This document shows, piece after piece, positions 40,249-51,000 of a stretch of 64,000 nucleotides of DNA. Origin of the DNA: Bacteroidia bacterium (GTDB lineage: Bacteria; Bacteroidota; Bacteroidia; J057); contig JAUIKF010000006.1 of the NCBI GenBank assembly GCA_030430575.1, positions 1 to 64,000 of the forward strand, in the 5' to 3' direction. How positions within the stretch are numbered: the stretch's first letter is position 1; every line of letters begins with the position of its first letter. Below the pieces are notes generated by a model that had not been told where the DNA came from, did not search any database, and saw nothing but the letters and a program-made list of their open reading frames with translations. The position numbers were made by a program, and so were the translations under genes.

Positions 40249-43200
40249 ATGACCAATAGGACTTGGTGGGCTGGGTATATCCTATTAATGATGGGTATAT
40301 CACTCCTCCGTGGGCAGTCCACCAACTTCGCCTACCAAAAAGTGCGTGAAGGGGGAAAAGGGATTGGGAAAAATATGCAGGTAGAGGCGATTATTCAGGA
40401 CAAATTTGGATTTATTTGGGCCGGATTTTTAGACGGCCTTGTGCGATATGATGGGTATCATACCAAGGAGTTTGTGCATGATCCTAAAGATACCACTTCG
40501 CTTTCAGCTAATTTTATTCATAGCCTGTATGGAGACTCGGAAGGCAATATATGGGCGAGTACTCGCAATGGAGGGATAGATAAGATAGATGGCACCACAG
40601 AGCAAATTACACGCTACTCAAAAGGACTCGAATCTGTCAATAAGGGCTACTTTACGACGATGACGAGTTTGGGCGAAAATCAGCTATTACTGGGCGGGAA
40701 TTTGGGGTTGTATACATTGGATAAAGAGACGGGAGTTTTTGAGCAGTTGGATACCACGGCTTACTGTAGAGTGATTCACCCTTTTCAAGACAGCTTGTTC
40801 TTAATTATCAATGAAATAGGCCTAAGGGTATACCATCCTATGGATAGGTCTTTTTCAAAAATAAATGACCCTGTGTTAAGCCAGGCCGACTCCTTGTTGA
40901 GGACGGTTAATGACCTTTTGATTGATAAGTGGGGCATGTATTGGTTTGCCTCAACAGACTATGGTGTTTTGCGATATGATCCTCAAAATCAGCGTCTTAC
41001 ACGATTCTGTGAAAGCCAGGAAATTGGCTGTCCCGGTGGGGTATTTACCATAGAATTGGTTGAAGATCATCTAGGCAATATCTGGGTAGCAGGGAAGGAG
41101 GGACTGCGGAAATATGATCGGGAAGCCAATCAATTTGTAGCGTTGAAAGAGAAAGAGCAAAACTCTAAGTCCCTTTTATCTAACCGTCTCAAGCGTTTGC
41201 TCATAGATCGGAACGACAATTTGTGGATTGGGAATAAAAAGGGGCTGTATATCAGTAGGCTGAAAGTAGAAAAATTCCAATCTTATTTTCACATAGAAGG
41301 CGATTCTTCTTCTTTACCCAACAAACCCATTTTCTCCCTTCACATTGACACAGATGATGATCTCTGGGTGCCAACCTATGGTGGCGGACTAGTAAGAATG
41401 TCCATCCCAGATGGCCGTATCACCACCTATACCCGGGGGAAGGAACGAACGCCAGGAAGGCTATTTTCGGATGACCTATTGTCAGTGATGGAATCTTCTG
41501 ACCAGACCCTTTGGGTTGGGTCTGAAGTAGGCCTTCATAGTGCCCGTCGGACAGGAAATAAGGAGTTGTCCTTTACCTTTCATCCAAATCCCCTGAGTGG
41601 GGAGACTTATGTTTACCATACGTTGGAACGTGAGGACCATAAGCTATGGGTAGGGACCCCTCGGGGGCTTTATGTATTTGATCCCCAGACAACGGTTTTT
41701 TCTGCGTACCCAGCTGAGAATAGCATTGAAGATGCTGTTTTGTTTATACGACAAGACGGCCCCATCTTGTGGGTAGGCACCGCCAGGAATGGAATGATTT
41801 CTTATCATACAGAAACGAAGGAGCGACATCAGTACCTTGCCGACCCCCGCGACTCTACTGCAATTAGCAATAATCGAGTGAACCACATTCAGCGGGACCC
41901 TGGCGGATGGTATTGGGTATCTACGAGCATAGGCTTGAATCTTTTTGACCCTGAGGCTAGAAAATTCCAGACTTTCTTGGAGACCGATGGATTGCCTGGC
42001 AACTACCTCAATGCAGTCCTGCTCGATGCGCAAGGGAATTTATGGGCGAGCCTTCTGGATGGTACTTCCAAGATCGATCTCACGCGAAAATCCAATGGGC
42101 AGCCTGTGATCCAACGGATTCATAATTATTTTGAAGAAGATGGAATGGGAGCTTCTGGCTATAATTTTGGCGCGTATACCCAACGCCAGAATGGAGAGAT
42201 TTTCCTCGCTGGCTCTGGGGTTGTGACATCATTTAATCCAGAAGAAATAACCCTAAACTCTCTGCCTGCAAATACCTTGTTGACAGGATTTGATGTGCTA
42301 AATGAACCCTGGAAGGACGGCTATAAAATTTCTGCGTTAAAAGAAATCAAATTAGATCATTATCAAAATTTCTTCTCTGTATCCTTCTCCTCGTTTGACT
42401 TCCTTACGCCAGATAATGTACACTATGCCTACAAATTGGAAGGGGTGGATGAAGATTGGGTATACACGGATAAGGAATATTCGGGGTATACTAAAGTGAA
42501 TTCTGGGAACTATGTATTCCATGTCAAAGCGACGAATCGCGATGGGATCTGGGGGCCTGTGACCCACCTCAAAATAGCCATAAAAAGCCCTTTTTGGCTT
42601 AGTTGGTGGTTTCTTTCGTTTGTGGCTACGGTAATTGGGGGATTGGGATACCTGATTTTTGTGCTCCGCACGCGACAGATTTACAGTCATCGTGCACGCA
42701 AATTAGCTGAACAATCTGCCCAGCATAAGGCTGCCTTCCTAGCCAATATGAGTCACGAAATTCGTACCCCCATGAATGCGGTAGTGGGAGCTACTCACCT
42801 GATCGAACATACTGCCCTGGACGCTAAACAAAAGCACTATATAGAAATGATTCGGCAGTCTGCTGAAAATCTGCTTGTCATCGTTAATGACATCCTTGAT
42901 TTTTCTAAAATAGAAGCAGGGAAGCTTTCATTTATCCAAAAACCATTTAACGTGCGAGAAGTGGCCGAGTATGTGCGGAGTACCCTATCTCATAGAGCCA
43001 CAGAGAATAATACAGACCTGAAGGTCACCTGTGCAGATGAAGTCCCCGAGATCCTGGTTGGGGATGCTACCCGATTGAATCAAATCCTCTTGAATTTGGG
43101 CTCCAATGCGGTGAAATTCACTCAGGAGGGGACCGTCGAGATTGAATTAGGCGGGAGACTTGAGCAAGGGGACAAATGGGGGCTTACGATTTCGGTAAAG

Positions 43201-43884
43201 GATACTGGGATAGGGATTGCTGAAGAGCATCTGAAGACGATCTTTGAGAGTTTTGCCCAAGGAGAAGCAGAAGTTTCCCATAAATTTGGGGGGACAGGAC
43301 TGGGCCTGAGCATTGCTCAAAGATTGGTGGTGGACCAAGGAGGGGAAATCAAGGTCAAGAGCGAAGTGGATAAAGGCACTACATTCTGGGTTAAAATTCC
43401 TTTTTCAATTGGGGAAAATATAAAGCCCCAAGAACTGGCAGATGCCTGGAAGACAGATGAGTCAGTGGCGGAGAACATTAAATTGCTCCTGGTAGAAGAT
43501 AATCATATCAACCGTGAGATCGCTATGGAGATCATCCAGGAGATGATTCCTTTTGCCCAAATCGATACAGCGCACAATGGTCAAGAAGCCCTAAGTCACC
43601 TAACTGGAGGCGCTCGCTGCGACCTGATCTTGATGGACATCAAGATGCCTGTCATGGATGGGTACACCTGTACCCAAACTATTCGGGAGCAATTACCGCC
43701 CCCCATTTCTAGGACCCCCATCATTGCATTGACAGCTACGGCCACAGATGAAGAAATCCAAAAATGCTTGGAGGTCGGCATGAACGACTTTGTATCAAAG
43801 CCATTTGATCCAATAACCTTAAGGGATAAAATCCTGAAACTTAGAAAAAAGAAAGATATTAATAAATCTATCTCTGATGCTTAA
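40249..43884 (+). CDS. hybrid sensor histidine kinase/response regulator 2
   Basis: A 1,211-residue paralog of the 36426 kinase with identical domain order. I start it at 40249 (MTNRTWWAGYILLMMGISLL, signal peptide); the longer frame translates the inverted repeat at 40103-40185. Propeller repeats include FIWAGFLDGLVRYDG and NLWIGNKKGLYIS. Y_Y_Y is YKLEGVDEDWVY...SGNYVFHVKATN, followed by one membrane helix near 42600. The kinase has His836 in MSHEIRTPMNAVVG with normal ATP-binding boxes, and the receiver has Asp1130 in LMDIKMPVMDGYTC. Its sensor is closer to kinase 3 than to kinase 1 (shared YQKV..G...GK start and NYFEEDGMGASGYNFGAY). Its stop overlaps the next kinase start by 8 bases. Confidence 0.92.
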   Translation: MTNRTWWAGYILLMMGISLLRGQSTNFAYQKVREGGKGIGKNMQVEAIIQDKFGFIWAGFLDGLVRYDGYHTKEFVHDPKDTTSLSANFIHSLYGDSEGNIWASTRNGGIDKIDGTTEQITRYSKGLESVNKGYFTTMTSLGENQLLLGGNLGLYTLDKETGVFEQLDTTAYCRVIHPFQDSLFLIINEIGLRVYHPMDRSFSKINDPVLSQADSLLRTVNDLLIDKWGMYWFASTDYGVLRYDPQNQRLTRFCESQEIGCPGGVFTIELVEDHLGNIWVAGKEGLRKYDREANQFVALKEKEQNSKSLLSNRLKRLLIDRNDNLWIGNKKGLYISRLKVEKFQSYFHIEGDSSSLPNKPIFSLHIDTDDDLWVPTYGGGLVRMSIPDGRITTYTRGKERTPGRLFSDDLLSVMESSDQTLWVGSEVGLHSARRTGNKELSFTFHPNPLSGETYVYHTLEREDHKLWVGTPRGLYVFDPQTTVFSAYPAENSIEDAVLFIRQDGPILWVGTARNGMISYHTETKERHQYLADPRDSTAISNNRVNHIQRDPGGWYWVSTSIGLNLFDPEARKFQTFLETDGLPGNYLNAVLLDAQGNLWASLLDGTSKIDLTRKSNGQPVIQRIHNYFEEDGMGASGYNFGAYTQRQNGEIFLAGSGVVTSFNPEEITLNSLPANTLLTGFDVLNEPWKDGYKISALKEIKLDHYQNFFSVSFSSFDFLTPDNVHYAYKLEGVDEDWVYTDKEYSGYTKVNSGNYVFHVKATNRDGIWGPVTHLKIAIKSPFWLSWWFLSFVATVIGGLGYLIFVLRTRQIYSHRARKLAEQSAQHKAAFLANMSHEIRTPMNAVVGATHLIEHTALDAKQKHYIEMIRQSAENLLVIVNDILDFSKIEAGKLSFIQKPFNVREVAEYVRSTLSHRATENNTDLKVTCADEVPEILVGDATRLNQILLNLGSNAVKFTQEGTVEIELGGRLEQGDKWGLTISVKDTGIGIAEEHLKTIFESFAQGEAEVSHKFGGTGLGLSIAQRLVVDQGGEIKVKSEVDKGTTFWVKIPFSIGENIKPQELADAWKTDESVAENIKLLLVEDNHINREIAMEIIQEMIPFAQIDTAHNGQEALSHLTGGARCDLILMDIKMPVMDGYTCTQTIREQLPPPISRTPIIALTATATDEEIQKCLEVGMNDFVSKPFDPITLRDKILKLRKKKDINKSISDA

Positions 43885-46800
43885 AAGGACGCACAGGTTT
43901 GTGTATTTTTTGTTTTTGCTCGTCCCTTTGGCCTTATCAGGTCAGACAACAAGCTTTATCTACCAGAAGGTGGGGGAAGGAGACAGAGACTTTGGAAAGC
44001 GGTCTCAAGTAGAGGTGATCCTTCAAGATCGAAATGGATTTATATGGGTGGGGTTCTTGGACGGGCTGGTGCGATATGATGGGCAAGTAAGCCGGAGTTT
44101 TTTCCATAATCCCAAAGACACTACCTCTATCTCTGGAAATTTCATTTCGAACCTACTGGAGGATAAAGAAGGGAATATCTGGGTGAGCACGCATGACGGG
44201 GGATTAGATAAAATTGACACCAAAACTGAGCAAATCACCCGTTTCTCAAAAGGACTTCCCAAAGTCAATAAAGGCTATTTTCTGAATATCACTGAAGCCT
44301 CCAATGATGAACTATTGCTGGGAGGAGAGTTGGGGTTTTATCGATTTGACAAGCGCCTTGGTCTCTTCGAAAAACTAGATGATACGAAGTACTATAAGGT
44401 GGTACATCCCTATAAGGACAGTTTATTTATGGTCATCAATTCTGTTGGAGGGCAATTGTACAACCCTCGGACGAAGTCTCTGGGGCCTTTGGACGATCCC
44501 ATCTTGAGGCAGTCAGATTCTCTCCTGAGGTATGTCAATGAAATGCTGACTGATCCTGAAGGCTTGTACTGGTTTGCTTCCCCAGATCATGGCGTGCTTC
44601 AATACAACCCAAAAACACAGACTTTTCGGAGGTTCTGTGAAGAAAAAAAAAGAGGCTGTGACGGAGGCTTATTCACTACTCAACTGGTCGAAGACTTTAT
44701 GGGGAATATCTGGGTAGGGGGAAAGGAAGGATTAAAAAAATATGATAAGGAAAAGGATGCCTTTGTGACCCTGTCAGAAAAAGAGCCACATACTGAATCA
44801 CCCCTTTCCAATAGGGTCAAAGCTTTACTGATAGACAGGAACCAAAATCTATGGATTGGGAATAAGTTAGGGCTATTTGTCAGCCGATTAAATGTGAAGA
44901 AATTTTCTTCCTATCTCCATATTGAAGGAGATTCCACCAGCCTTCCCAATAAATCGATTTTTTCCCTTTACCTGGATGATAAGGACTACCTATGGGCAGC
45001 TTCCTATGGTGCTGGCCTTATCCGACTTCATCTTCCTACGGGAAAAGTCAATCAATACACACGTGGAAAAGTCCGCCAAGAAGGGAGAATTTATACCGAT
45101 GACTTATTGTCTGTTACAAGTTCTAAGGACGGAACATTGTGGGTGGGAACCGAAATTGGCCTACATCGTGCACAGCGGGTGGGGAATGACGAACTGGATT
45201 TCACCTATTTCAGGAATCCGGTGATCCGTGGAAACTATGTTTATGACGTGAAGGCCCGGCCTAATGGCAATATCTGGATTGGTTCAGCAAAAGGATTATT
45301 TGAATTCGATCCTCAACAAGAGACTTTTTCCTACTTCCCATCAACAGATAGCATCTACCAAGCTACTTTGTTTGTCCTAGAAGAAGGGCAGAAGTTATGG
45401 ATAGGAACTAGTGGGAATGGGTTGATCAGTCATGATATAGCAACGGGCGTGCGCCATAAGTACCTGGTCGATCCTACCGATTCAACGGCGATTAGCAACA
45501 ATCGTGTAAACCATGTTTTGAAGGATCCTAGCGGATGCCTTTGGGTTTCTACGGGGTTAGGGTTAAATCTTTTTGATCCACAATCGAGGACATTTGAAAC
45601 CTATCTGGATGCAGACGGCCTCCCTGGGAATTTTGTCAATGCAGTTTTTGTAGATAAAAATGGCCATGTATGGGTGAGTACATTAAATGGGATGTCGAAA
45701 CTCACCATATCTCGGGAAGACGGTGAGAAGCCTATTGTGAAAAATATCCGCAACTATTTTGAGGAGGATGGAATGGGCGCTTCCGGATATAATTTTGGGG
45801 CGTATGAGCAAAATGAGGAAGGAGAAATATTTGTGGCTACCTCAGGGGTGGTCACCCGGTTTTTCCCTGAAGAAATCACAGAAAGTAGTGAGGAGGCGAG
45901 TGTGATCTTGACTGAATTTAAGGTCTTAAATGAGCCATGGGATGGCCCCCTGAAAGTGCCAGCATTAAAAGAGGTTGAATTAGATTATTTTCAAAACTTT
46001 TTCTCCATCTCCTTTTCTTCTTTGGACTACCTTACCCCTGGCAATACCCAATTTGCCTACAAACTCAAAGGCGTAGATCAAGATTGGGTTGTATCTAAAC
46101 GCCAATATGCGGGATATACGCAGGTAAAGCCAGGTACCTATCAATTTGAAGTAAAAGCGCGCAACCGTGATGGTGTCTGGGGCCCGCCTGCCTCGCTTTT
46201 GGTCACCGTCAGGACGCCATTTTGGCTATCATGGTGGTTCCTGACCTTGGTGACAGTCTGTATCTTAGGCTTAGGCTATTTCATCATTAACCTCAGAAAT
46301 CGCCAACTCGACAGCCAGCGCGCCAAGGAAATGGCAGAGCAATCGGCCCAGCATAAGGCAGATTTCCTGGCTAATATGAGCCACGAAATCCGCACCCCCA
46401 TGAATGCCGTGGTAGGAACCATGCACCTGCTACGCAATACCTCGCTTACCGCCAAACAACAGCGCTATGTAGAGACGGTCCGACACTCAGCAGAAAACCT
46501 GCTCGTCATCATCAATGACATTTTGGATTTCTCCAAGATAGAGGCGGGAAAGCTAGGCTTTCAGCACAAGGCCTTTCGCCCTCGTGAAGTCAGTTCCTAC
46601 CTCTCCGAAGTGCTAGCGCATCGTGCACAACAGAATGAAACCCTCTTGACAGTTACCTGTGCGCCCGCAGTCCCAGAAGTACTGATCGGAGATTCTACCC
46701 GACTGGTTCAGATCCTGCTGAATTTGGGTTCCAATGCCGTCAAATTCACGGAAGAAGGTCAGGTAGACATTGATCTGGCAAGCCAGCTTTTATCACAGAC

Positions 46801-47482
46801 TCGTGCCATGCTTCAAGTGAAAGTAGCAGATACTGGTGTCGGTATTTCGGCTGAAAAACTGCCCTATATCTTTGACAGCTTTGAGCAAGGAGGCGCAGAT
46901 GTGGGAAGAGAATTTGGCGGAACGGGTTTAGGACTAGCGATTGCCAAGCGATTGGTGGAGGATCAAGGGGGCAAAATTTCGGTAGAAAGTGAAGAAGGCG
47001 TAGGCACTACCTTTTACTTTGAGATCCCTTTTGAGATAGGGCATACTCAGTTATTAGAGGAAAAACAGGAGATTACTTCAGAGGAGGTATTGGGTAAAAA
47101 AATCAAAATTCTCTTGGTGGAGGATAATCACCTCAATCGAGAAATCGCCACTGAATTGATCGAACAAATGATCGAGCAAGTAGAGCTGGACAGTGTCGAA
47201 AATGGCCAAAAAGCCATTGAGCGCCTGGAGCAATCCCTCAATTATGATGTCATCCTAATGGACATCAAAATGCCCGTAATGGACGGCCTTGCCTGTACAG
47301 AGCATATTCGCGAGCATTTTCCAGCCCCCATTAATCGAACCCCTATTATCGCCCTTACAGCCACAGCTACCGAAGAGGAAGTCCAGCGCTGCCTAGAGAT
47401 TGGAATGAACGATTTCCTCTCTAAACCCTTTGATCCCAAAGAACTCTGTGAAAAGATTTTGAAACTCTCTGGAAGTCAGTAG
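43877..47482 (+). CDS. hybrid sensor histidine kinase/response regulator 3
   Basis: A 1,201-residue third paralog. The start ATG lies inside the end of kinase 2 (8-base overlap), so the two are translationally coupled. The signal peptide FVYFLFLLVPLALSGQ is followed by the propeller series (FIWVGFLDGLVRYDG, NIWVSTHDGGLDKID, NLWIGNKLGLFVS, HVWVSTLNGMSKL). Y_Y_Y (YKLKGVDQDWVV...PGTYQFEVKARN) and one membrane helix come next. The kinase has His836 in MSHEIRTPMNAVVG, G1 DTGVGIS and G2 GGTGLGLAIA. The receiver has Asp1129 in LMDIKMPVMDG and ends without any DNA-binding output. The closely matched set implies recent duplication and separate ligands. Confidence 0.92.
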   Translation: MLKRTHRFVYFLFLLVPLALSGQTTSFIYQKVGEGDRDFGKRSQVEVILQDRNGFIWVGFLDGLVRYDGQVSRSFFHNPKDTTSISGNFISNLLEDKEGNIWVSTHDGGLDKIDTKTEQITRFSKGLPKVNKGYFLNITEASNDELLLGGELGFYRFDKRLGLFEKLDDTKYYKVVHPYKDSLFMVINSVGGQLYNPRTKSLGPLDDPILRQSDSLLRYVNEMLTDPEGLYWFASPDHGVLQYNPKTQTFRRFCEEKKRGCDGGLFTTQLVEDFMGNIWVGGKEGLKKYDKEKDAFVTLSEKEPHTESPLSNRVKALLIDRNQNLWIGNKLGLFVSRLNVKKFSSYLHIEGDSTSLPNKSIFSLYLDDKDYLWAASYGAGLIRLHLPTGKVNQYTRGKVRQEGRIYTDDLLSVTSSKDGTLWVGTEIGLHRAQRVGNDELDFTYFRNPVIRGNYVYDVKARPNGNIWIGSAKGLFEFDPQQETFSYFPSTDSIYQATLFVLEEGQKLWIGTSGNGLISHDIATGVRHKYLVDPTDSTAISNNRVNHVLKDPSGCLWVSTGLGLNLFDPQSRTFETYLDADGLPGNFVNAVFVDKNGHVWVSTLNGMSKLTISREDGEKPIVKNIRNYFEEDGMGASGYNFGAYEQNEEGEIFVATSGVVTRFFPEEITESSEEASVILTEFKVLNEPWDGPLKVPALKEVELDYFQNFFSISFSSLDYLTPGNTQFAYKLKGVDQDWVVSKRQYAGYTQVKPGTYQFEVKARNRDGVWGPPASLLVTVRTPFWLSWWFLTLVTVCILGLGYFIINLRNRQLDSQRAKEMAEQSAQHKADFLANMSHEIRTPMNAVVGTMHLLRNTSLTAKQQRYVETVRHSAENLLVIINDILDFSKIEAGKLGFQHKAFRPREVSSYLSEVLAHRAQQNETLLTVTCAPAVPEVLIGDSTRLVQILLNLGSNAVKFTEEGQVDIDLASQLLSQTRAMLQVKVADTGVGISAEKLPYIFDSFEQGGADVGREFGGTGLGLAIAKRLVEDQGGKISVESEEGVGTTFYFEIPFEIGHTQLLEEKQEITSEEVLGKKIKILLVEDNHLNREIATELIEQMIEQVELDSVENGQKAIERLEQSLNYDVILMDIKMPVMDGLACTEHIREHFPAPINRTPIIALTATATEEEVQRCLEIGMNDFLSKPFDPKELCEKILKLSGSQ

Positions 47483-47485
47483 GGG

Positions 47486-47626
47486 AGTAATTTTGAATGA
47501 TGGAATATTGAATTTTGAATAAAACTGAAAGTCAGTTGCAAATAAAATGATTCCATTTATTTCAAACTTCCCCAATTCAAAATTCGCTCATTCAAAATTC
47601 AACATTCTCTTATTCAAAATTACTTT
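47486..47626. repeat. ATTCAAAATTC / GAATTTTGAAT tract
   Basis: The gap between the third kinase and hpt carries GAATATTGAATTTTGAAT on the left and (A)ATTCAAAATTCAACATTC-type units on the right. The two can pair over about 17 bases. A shorter copy is at 53252-53276. Transcription from the kinases into hpt would cross this potential hairpin, which could attenuate hpt. Confidence 0.45.
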
Positions 47627-47629
47627 TCG

Positions 47630-47950
47630 ATGAAAATAGATATTAAACAACTCAACAAATTTCTCAACAATGACCCCGCTCGGGTTCAACGTTTTTTAGC
47701 GAGCTATTGGCAAGAAGTGGATACGCAGTTTCCTGTGATGATCCAGCAACTGCAATCCAAAGATTGGGCTTCTCTATCTATCACAGCCCATACGCTCAAA
47801 TCTCAATCTGCGTATTTAGGCATCCGCCCTCTTCACGAACTGCTGTATCAAATTGAGAAGACCGCTGATCGCAAAAAAGGGCTAGATAAACTCCCTGCCC
47901 TCTTTGGAAAACTCCAACAGATGTGGGGGCAGATTCGCGCAGCGAATTGA
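47630..47950 (+). CDS. stand-alone histidine phosphotransfer (Hpt) protein
   Basis: A 106-residue all-helical protein. AHTLKSQSAYLG contains the Hpt signature, with phospho-accepting His54 followed by LKS and a small-residue patch, and the length equals one four-helix Hpt domain. Hpt proteins relay phosphate between a hybrid kinase's receiver and a final response regulator. The three upstream hybrid kinases all end in receivers and lack outputs, so this protein is their likely common acceptor. No response regulator with an output domain follows; the next gene is convergent and unrelated. Confidence 0.85.
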   Translation: MKIDIKQLNKFLNNDPARVQRFLASYWQEVDTQFPVMIQQLQSKDWASLSITAHTLKSQSAYLGIRPLHELLYQIEKTADRKKGLDKLPALFGKLQQMWGQIRAAN

Positions 47951-47960
47951 GGGTAAGAAA

Positions 47961-48038
47961 AGTTCAAACTCAAACTCAAGTTCAAACTCAAACGTTCTTC
48001 CTTGAACTTGAACTTGAACTTGAACTTGAACTTGAACT
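47961..48038. terminator. (CTTGAA)n / TTCAAACTCAAG self-complementary tract
   Basis: Between the convergent hpt and DUF1080-type genes the left part reads GTTCAAACTCAAACTCAAG, and the right part (48001-48038) is six tandem CTTGAA hexamers. The halves can pair to form a long hairpin on either transcript. It is probably a bidirectional terminator built from a simple repeat whose length may vary between strains. Confidence 0.5.
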
Positions 48039-48041
48039 TAC

Positions 48042-51000
48042 CTACTCCAGCTTTCTCAGCTTAATATTCTTATAAGCTACTACATCATGGTGATCCTGTA
48101 ATGCGATATGCCCGCTGGTATATTTCCCAAAATGCTTCCAGCCATTAAATTTGCTTTTCTCAATCATCTTGGGCCATTCAGGGGAATTCATGTCGTATTC
48201 GACGACTTTATAGCCATTGAGCCAATGCTCGATCTTGCCATTGTGGTTGACGATTCGTATGTGGTTCCACTCGCCCGGCTGCTTGACGGTCTTATAGGTG
48301 CATTCAATCATATCATATAGGTCGCCTGCGCGGTGTAGCGGAATCTGGCCATCGGGATGCCCTTCATCGTGCAAGACCTGCATCTCTGGTCCCGTGTCGT
48401 AGGCTGCCCCAGCATCATCCAGTTCCTGGACATTGTAGATGATGCCACTATTGCCATTCTCCGAAATCCGCCAATCTAGCGTCAGTTCATAGTTTTCGTA
48501 GGCTTGATCTGTAATAATGGTCCCGCCATGTACAAAGTTTCCATCCTTATTTTTTCGGCCAGAAAGCACTAATGCGCCTCCTTTTACTTTCCAGGCTTTG
48601 CCTGGTTTTTTGCCGCGATACTTGCGCCAGCCTTTTTTGGTCTTTCCGTCAAAGAGCAAGGTCCATCCTGCTGCTTCCTCTTCAGGCGTAAGCTGATTGT
48701 CGAGAGAGGTATATTGATTGGGTGCAATATATCCAGGGAGATTTTGAGGAATATGATTAAGGGTGTACCAAGCTTCCTTTGCCCATAATCCCTGACCACT
48801 TTCGCTTATCAGTGGCCCAGCCAGACGGATATAGACGACATGGTTTTCCTCCATGCCTTCCAGTTCTAAGAAGACCTTTTTGCGATCATCGGATACATTT
48901 ACAGATTGAATGGCAAGCGCCTTTTCATCCAATTTAGGGCCTCCATAGTTGACTGTAGGCAGGTAATACCATTGCTTTACCTCATAGTCTGCCGGGACCA
49001 GCCCTTTGCCAGGTGCCAATGGCTCCGTAAATTCGATCTCCATGCCGTTGGACTTGGCACGTACCGCAAGCATTTCGAAAGTGCTTTTTTCATTATACTT
49101 GATGCGTTGTAGACCGTACCAAAGTTTATTATAATCCTGCCAATTGCCTGTAGAGCCAATGCCACCAATATACAACGCCCCATCTGGTCCCCACACGAGG
49201 CGGTTGACGGCAGCTTCTATGCCTTGGACAAAGCGAAAGACTACGCCTTGGTATTGGCCATTTATTTTTTCTACAAATACGCGCTTCACGCCGCCATTGG
49301 TGATCTCTCCGTGGATCATTTGGCCTTTGTAGGGCCCATCGTTGATGGCCAATGGAGTTGTAGGGGAATTGCCAATTTCGTCCTGCGGCAGCCAAACCAT
49401 GGGTTTAGTCTCGGTGAGCGTAGCTGTTCCCTCAAAGTCTACCGACCGCGACCCAAACCATGCGCCTTCTTGCACATGCACGATCTTCGAGGCTGGCAGC
49501 CAGTCCCCTTGGTTGTCCGCTACAAATATCTCATTGTCAATGCCCAGGCCTATGCCATTGGGCGTGCGCAGCCCGTGGGCTACAAACGAATGGCTTCCAT
49601 CCGCCTTGGAAATCTTGATGACTTTGCCTCGATCCGCCAGTTGTGGCTGGGTGCTTTTTCCGCCTGGTTCGATGGCAGTAGCCAGGGTGGCATAGAAGTG
49701 TCCTTCTTTATACACCATGCCAAAGGCGAATTCATGAAAATTGGCAGATACCTGCCACGCGCCACAGACCGTCCGGTATTCGTCTATCACCTCATCGCCA
49801 TCATGGTCGATGAGTTTTGTAAGTTCTTGCTTCTGCAAGACATAAATCTCGTCGTCTACGACCTTAAGCCCAAGCGGCTCCGCCAAGCCTGATGCGATGG
49901 CTTTATAGCTCATTTGGCTCGTATCGCCCGTTTGGGCACCTTCCAGGAGATAAACGGTGCCTTCCGGCGTCCAGGTACTGATGACCATACGGCCATCTGA
50001 GAGGAAGTCCATTCCCCCTACTTTGGGCCGGAAGTCATTGGGCCGCGCCTGACTCAGGTCATAGCTGGGGTGTACATCTACGACAGGGTACCTGTCGCCA
50101 GGAATATCGCCCCTGGGGACCTCCGTAGGATCTGGGAGGTTGCGTGGTTTGAGCTGATTCGGCTCATAGCTGTAGAAGGCACGCGTGATCGGCTCAAAGT
50201 CACCTTTTCCATGTTGAACCCACTCAAGGGAGACACTTCTCTCAGAACCCCCTGATGAGAAATACTCTAGCAGAAACTCATGTGTCCCTGCTTCCAGCGT
50301 CATTTCGGCATCCTTGCCGCTATAGGCATGAATGCCATCATTGTCAATCAGCACCTGACCATCAAGCGTCAGCCTGGAACCATCAGCACTCATAAGCCGG
50401 AAGACATAATTGTCGCTCTTATTGATATTCAAAAACCCTTTGTAATGAATGGCAAAAGGGTTGTCTACCTTATCAAATTCTTTGTTCATCTGGTCAATCG
50501 TCCTGACATTGGCAGTCCAGTCTGCCTTTCTGGCTTCAGGAATAGAAGGCAGTTGGGTAAGGCCATCCACAAAATCATAGAAATTATAGGCGATACCTCT
50601 TCTCACATTTTCGCCTTCTATAGGCGTTTCTCCATCCAATGCCATGACGTATTCTACCATGGTGACAGCGTCTTCATAGGACACATGCGCATTGGGCAGC
50701 ATCATCTGATCGCCCCAAACCCCTGAACCACCTGAGATCACTTTATTGGCTAATTGTTCGACCGTTTTGAGGGTGTAGGGGTATTTTTTTGCGACATCCA
50801 GGTAGGCAGGCCCTACAGTAGCTGTGGCTTCATTGTGGCACGTTTCGCAACCGTTTTTTTCGATGAGTACTTTGGCGGGAGAGACAGCAAGGTCTTCCTT
50901 TTGTTGGTCAAAGGTATTGACAAGCATGGGTTCCTTATGAAAGGAAACCGTCATTTGGGTTTGGCCCGTTGAGTTCAAGCGTAATTTACCTGTGATATTT

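Noticed and set aside
47950-48041. CTTGAA hexamer array as a CRISPR-like or coding repeat
   Set aside because: Units are contiguous without spacers and lie between two stop codons in convergent genes; no cas genes are present anywhere in the window.
49224-49892. 222-codon plus-strand frame inside the DUF1080-type gene
   Set aside because: It lies antisense to the propeller region of a well-supported gene and has no recognisable domain.
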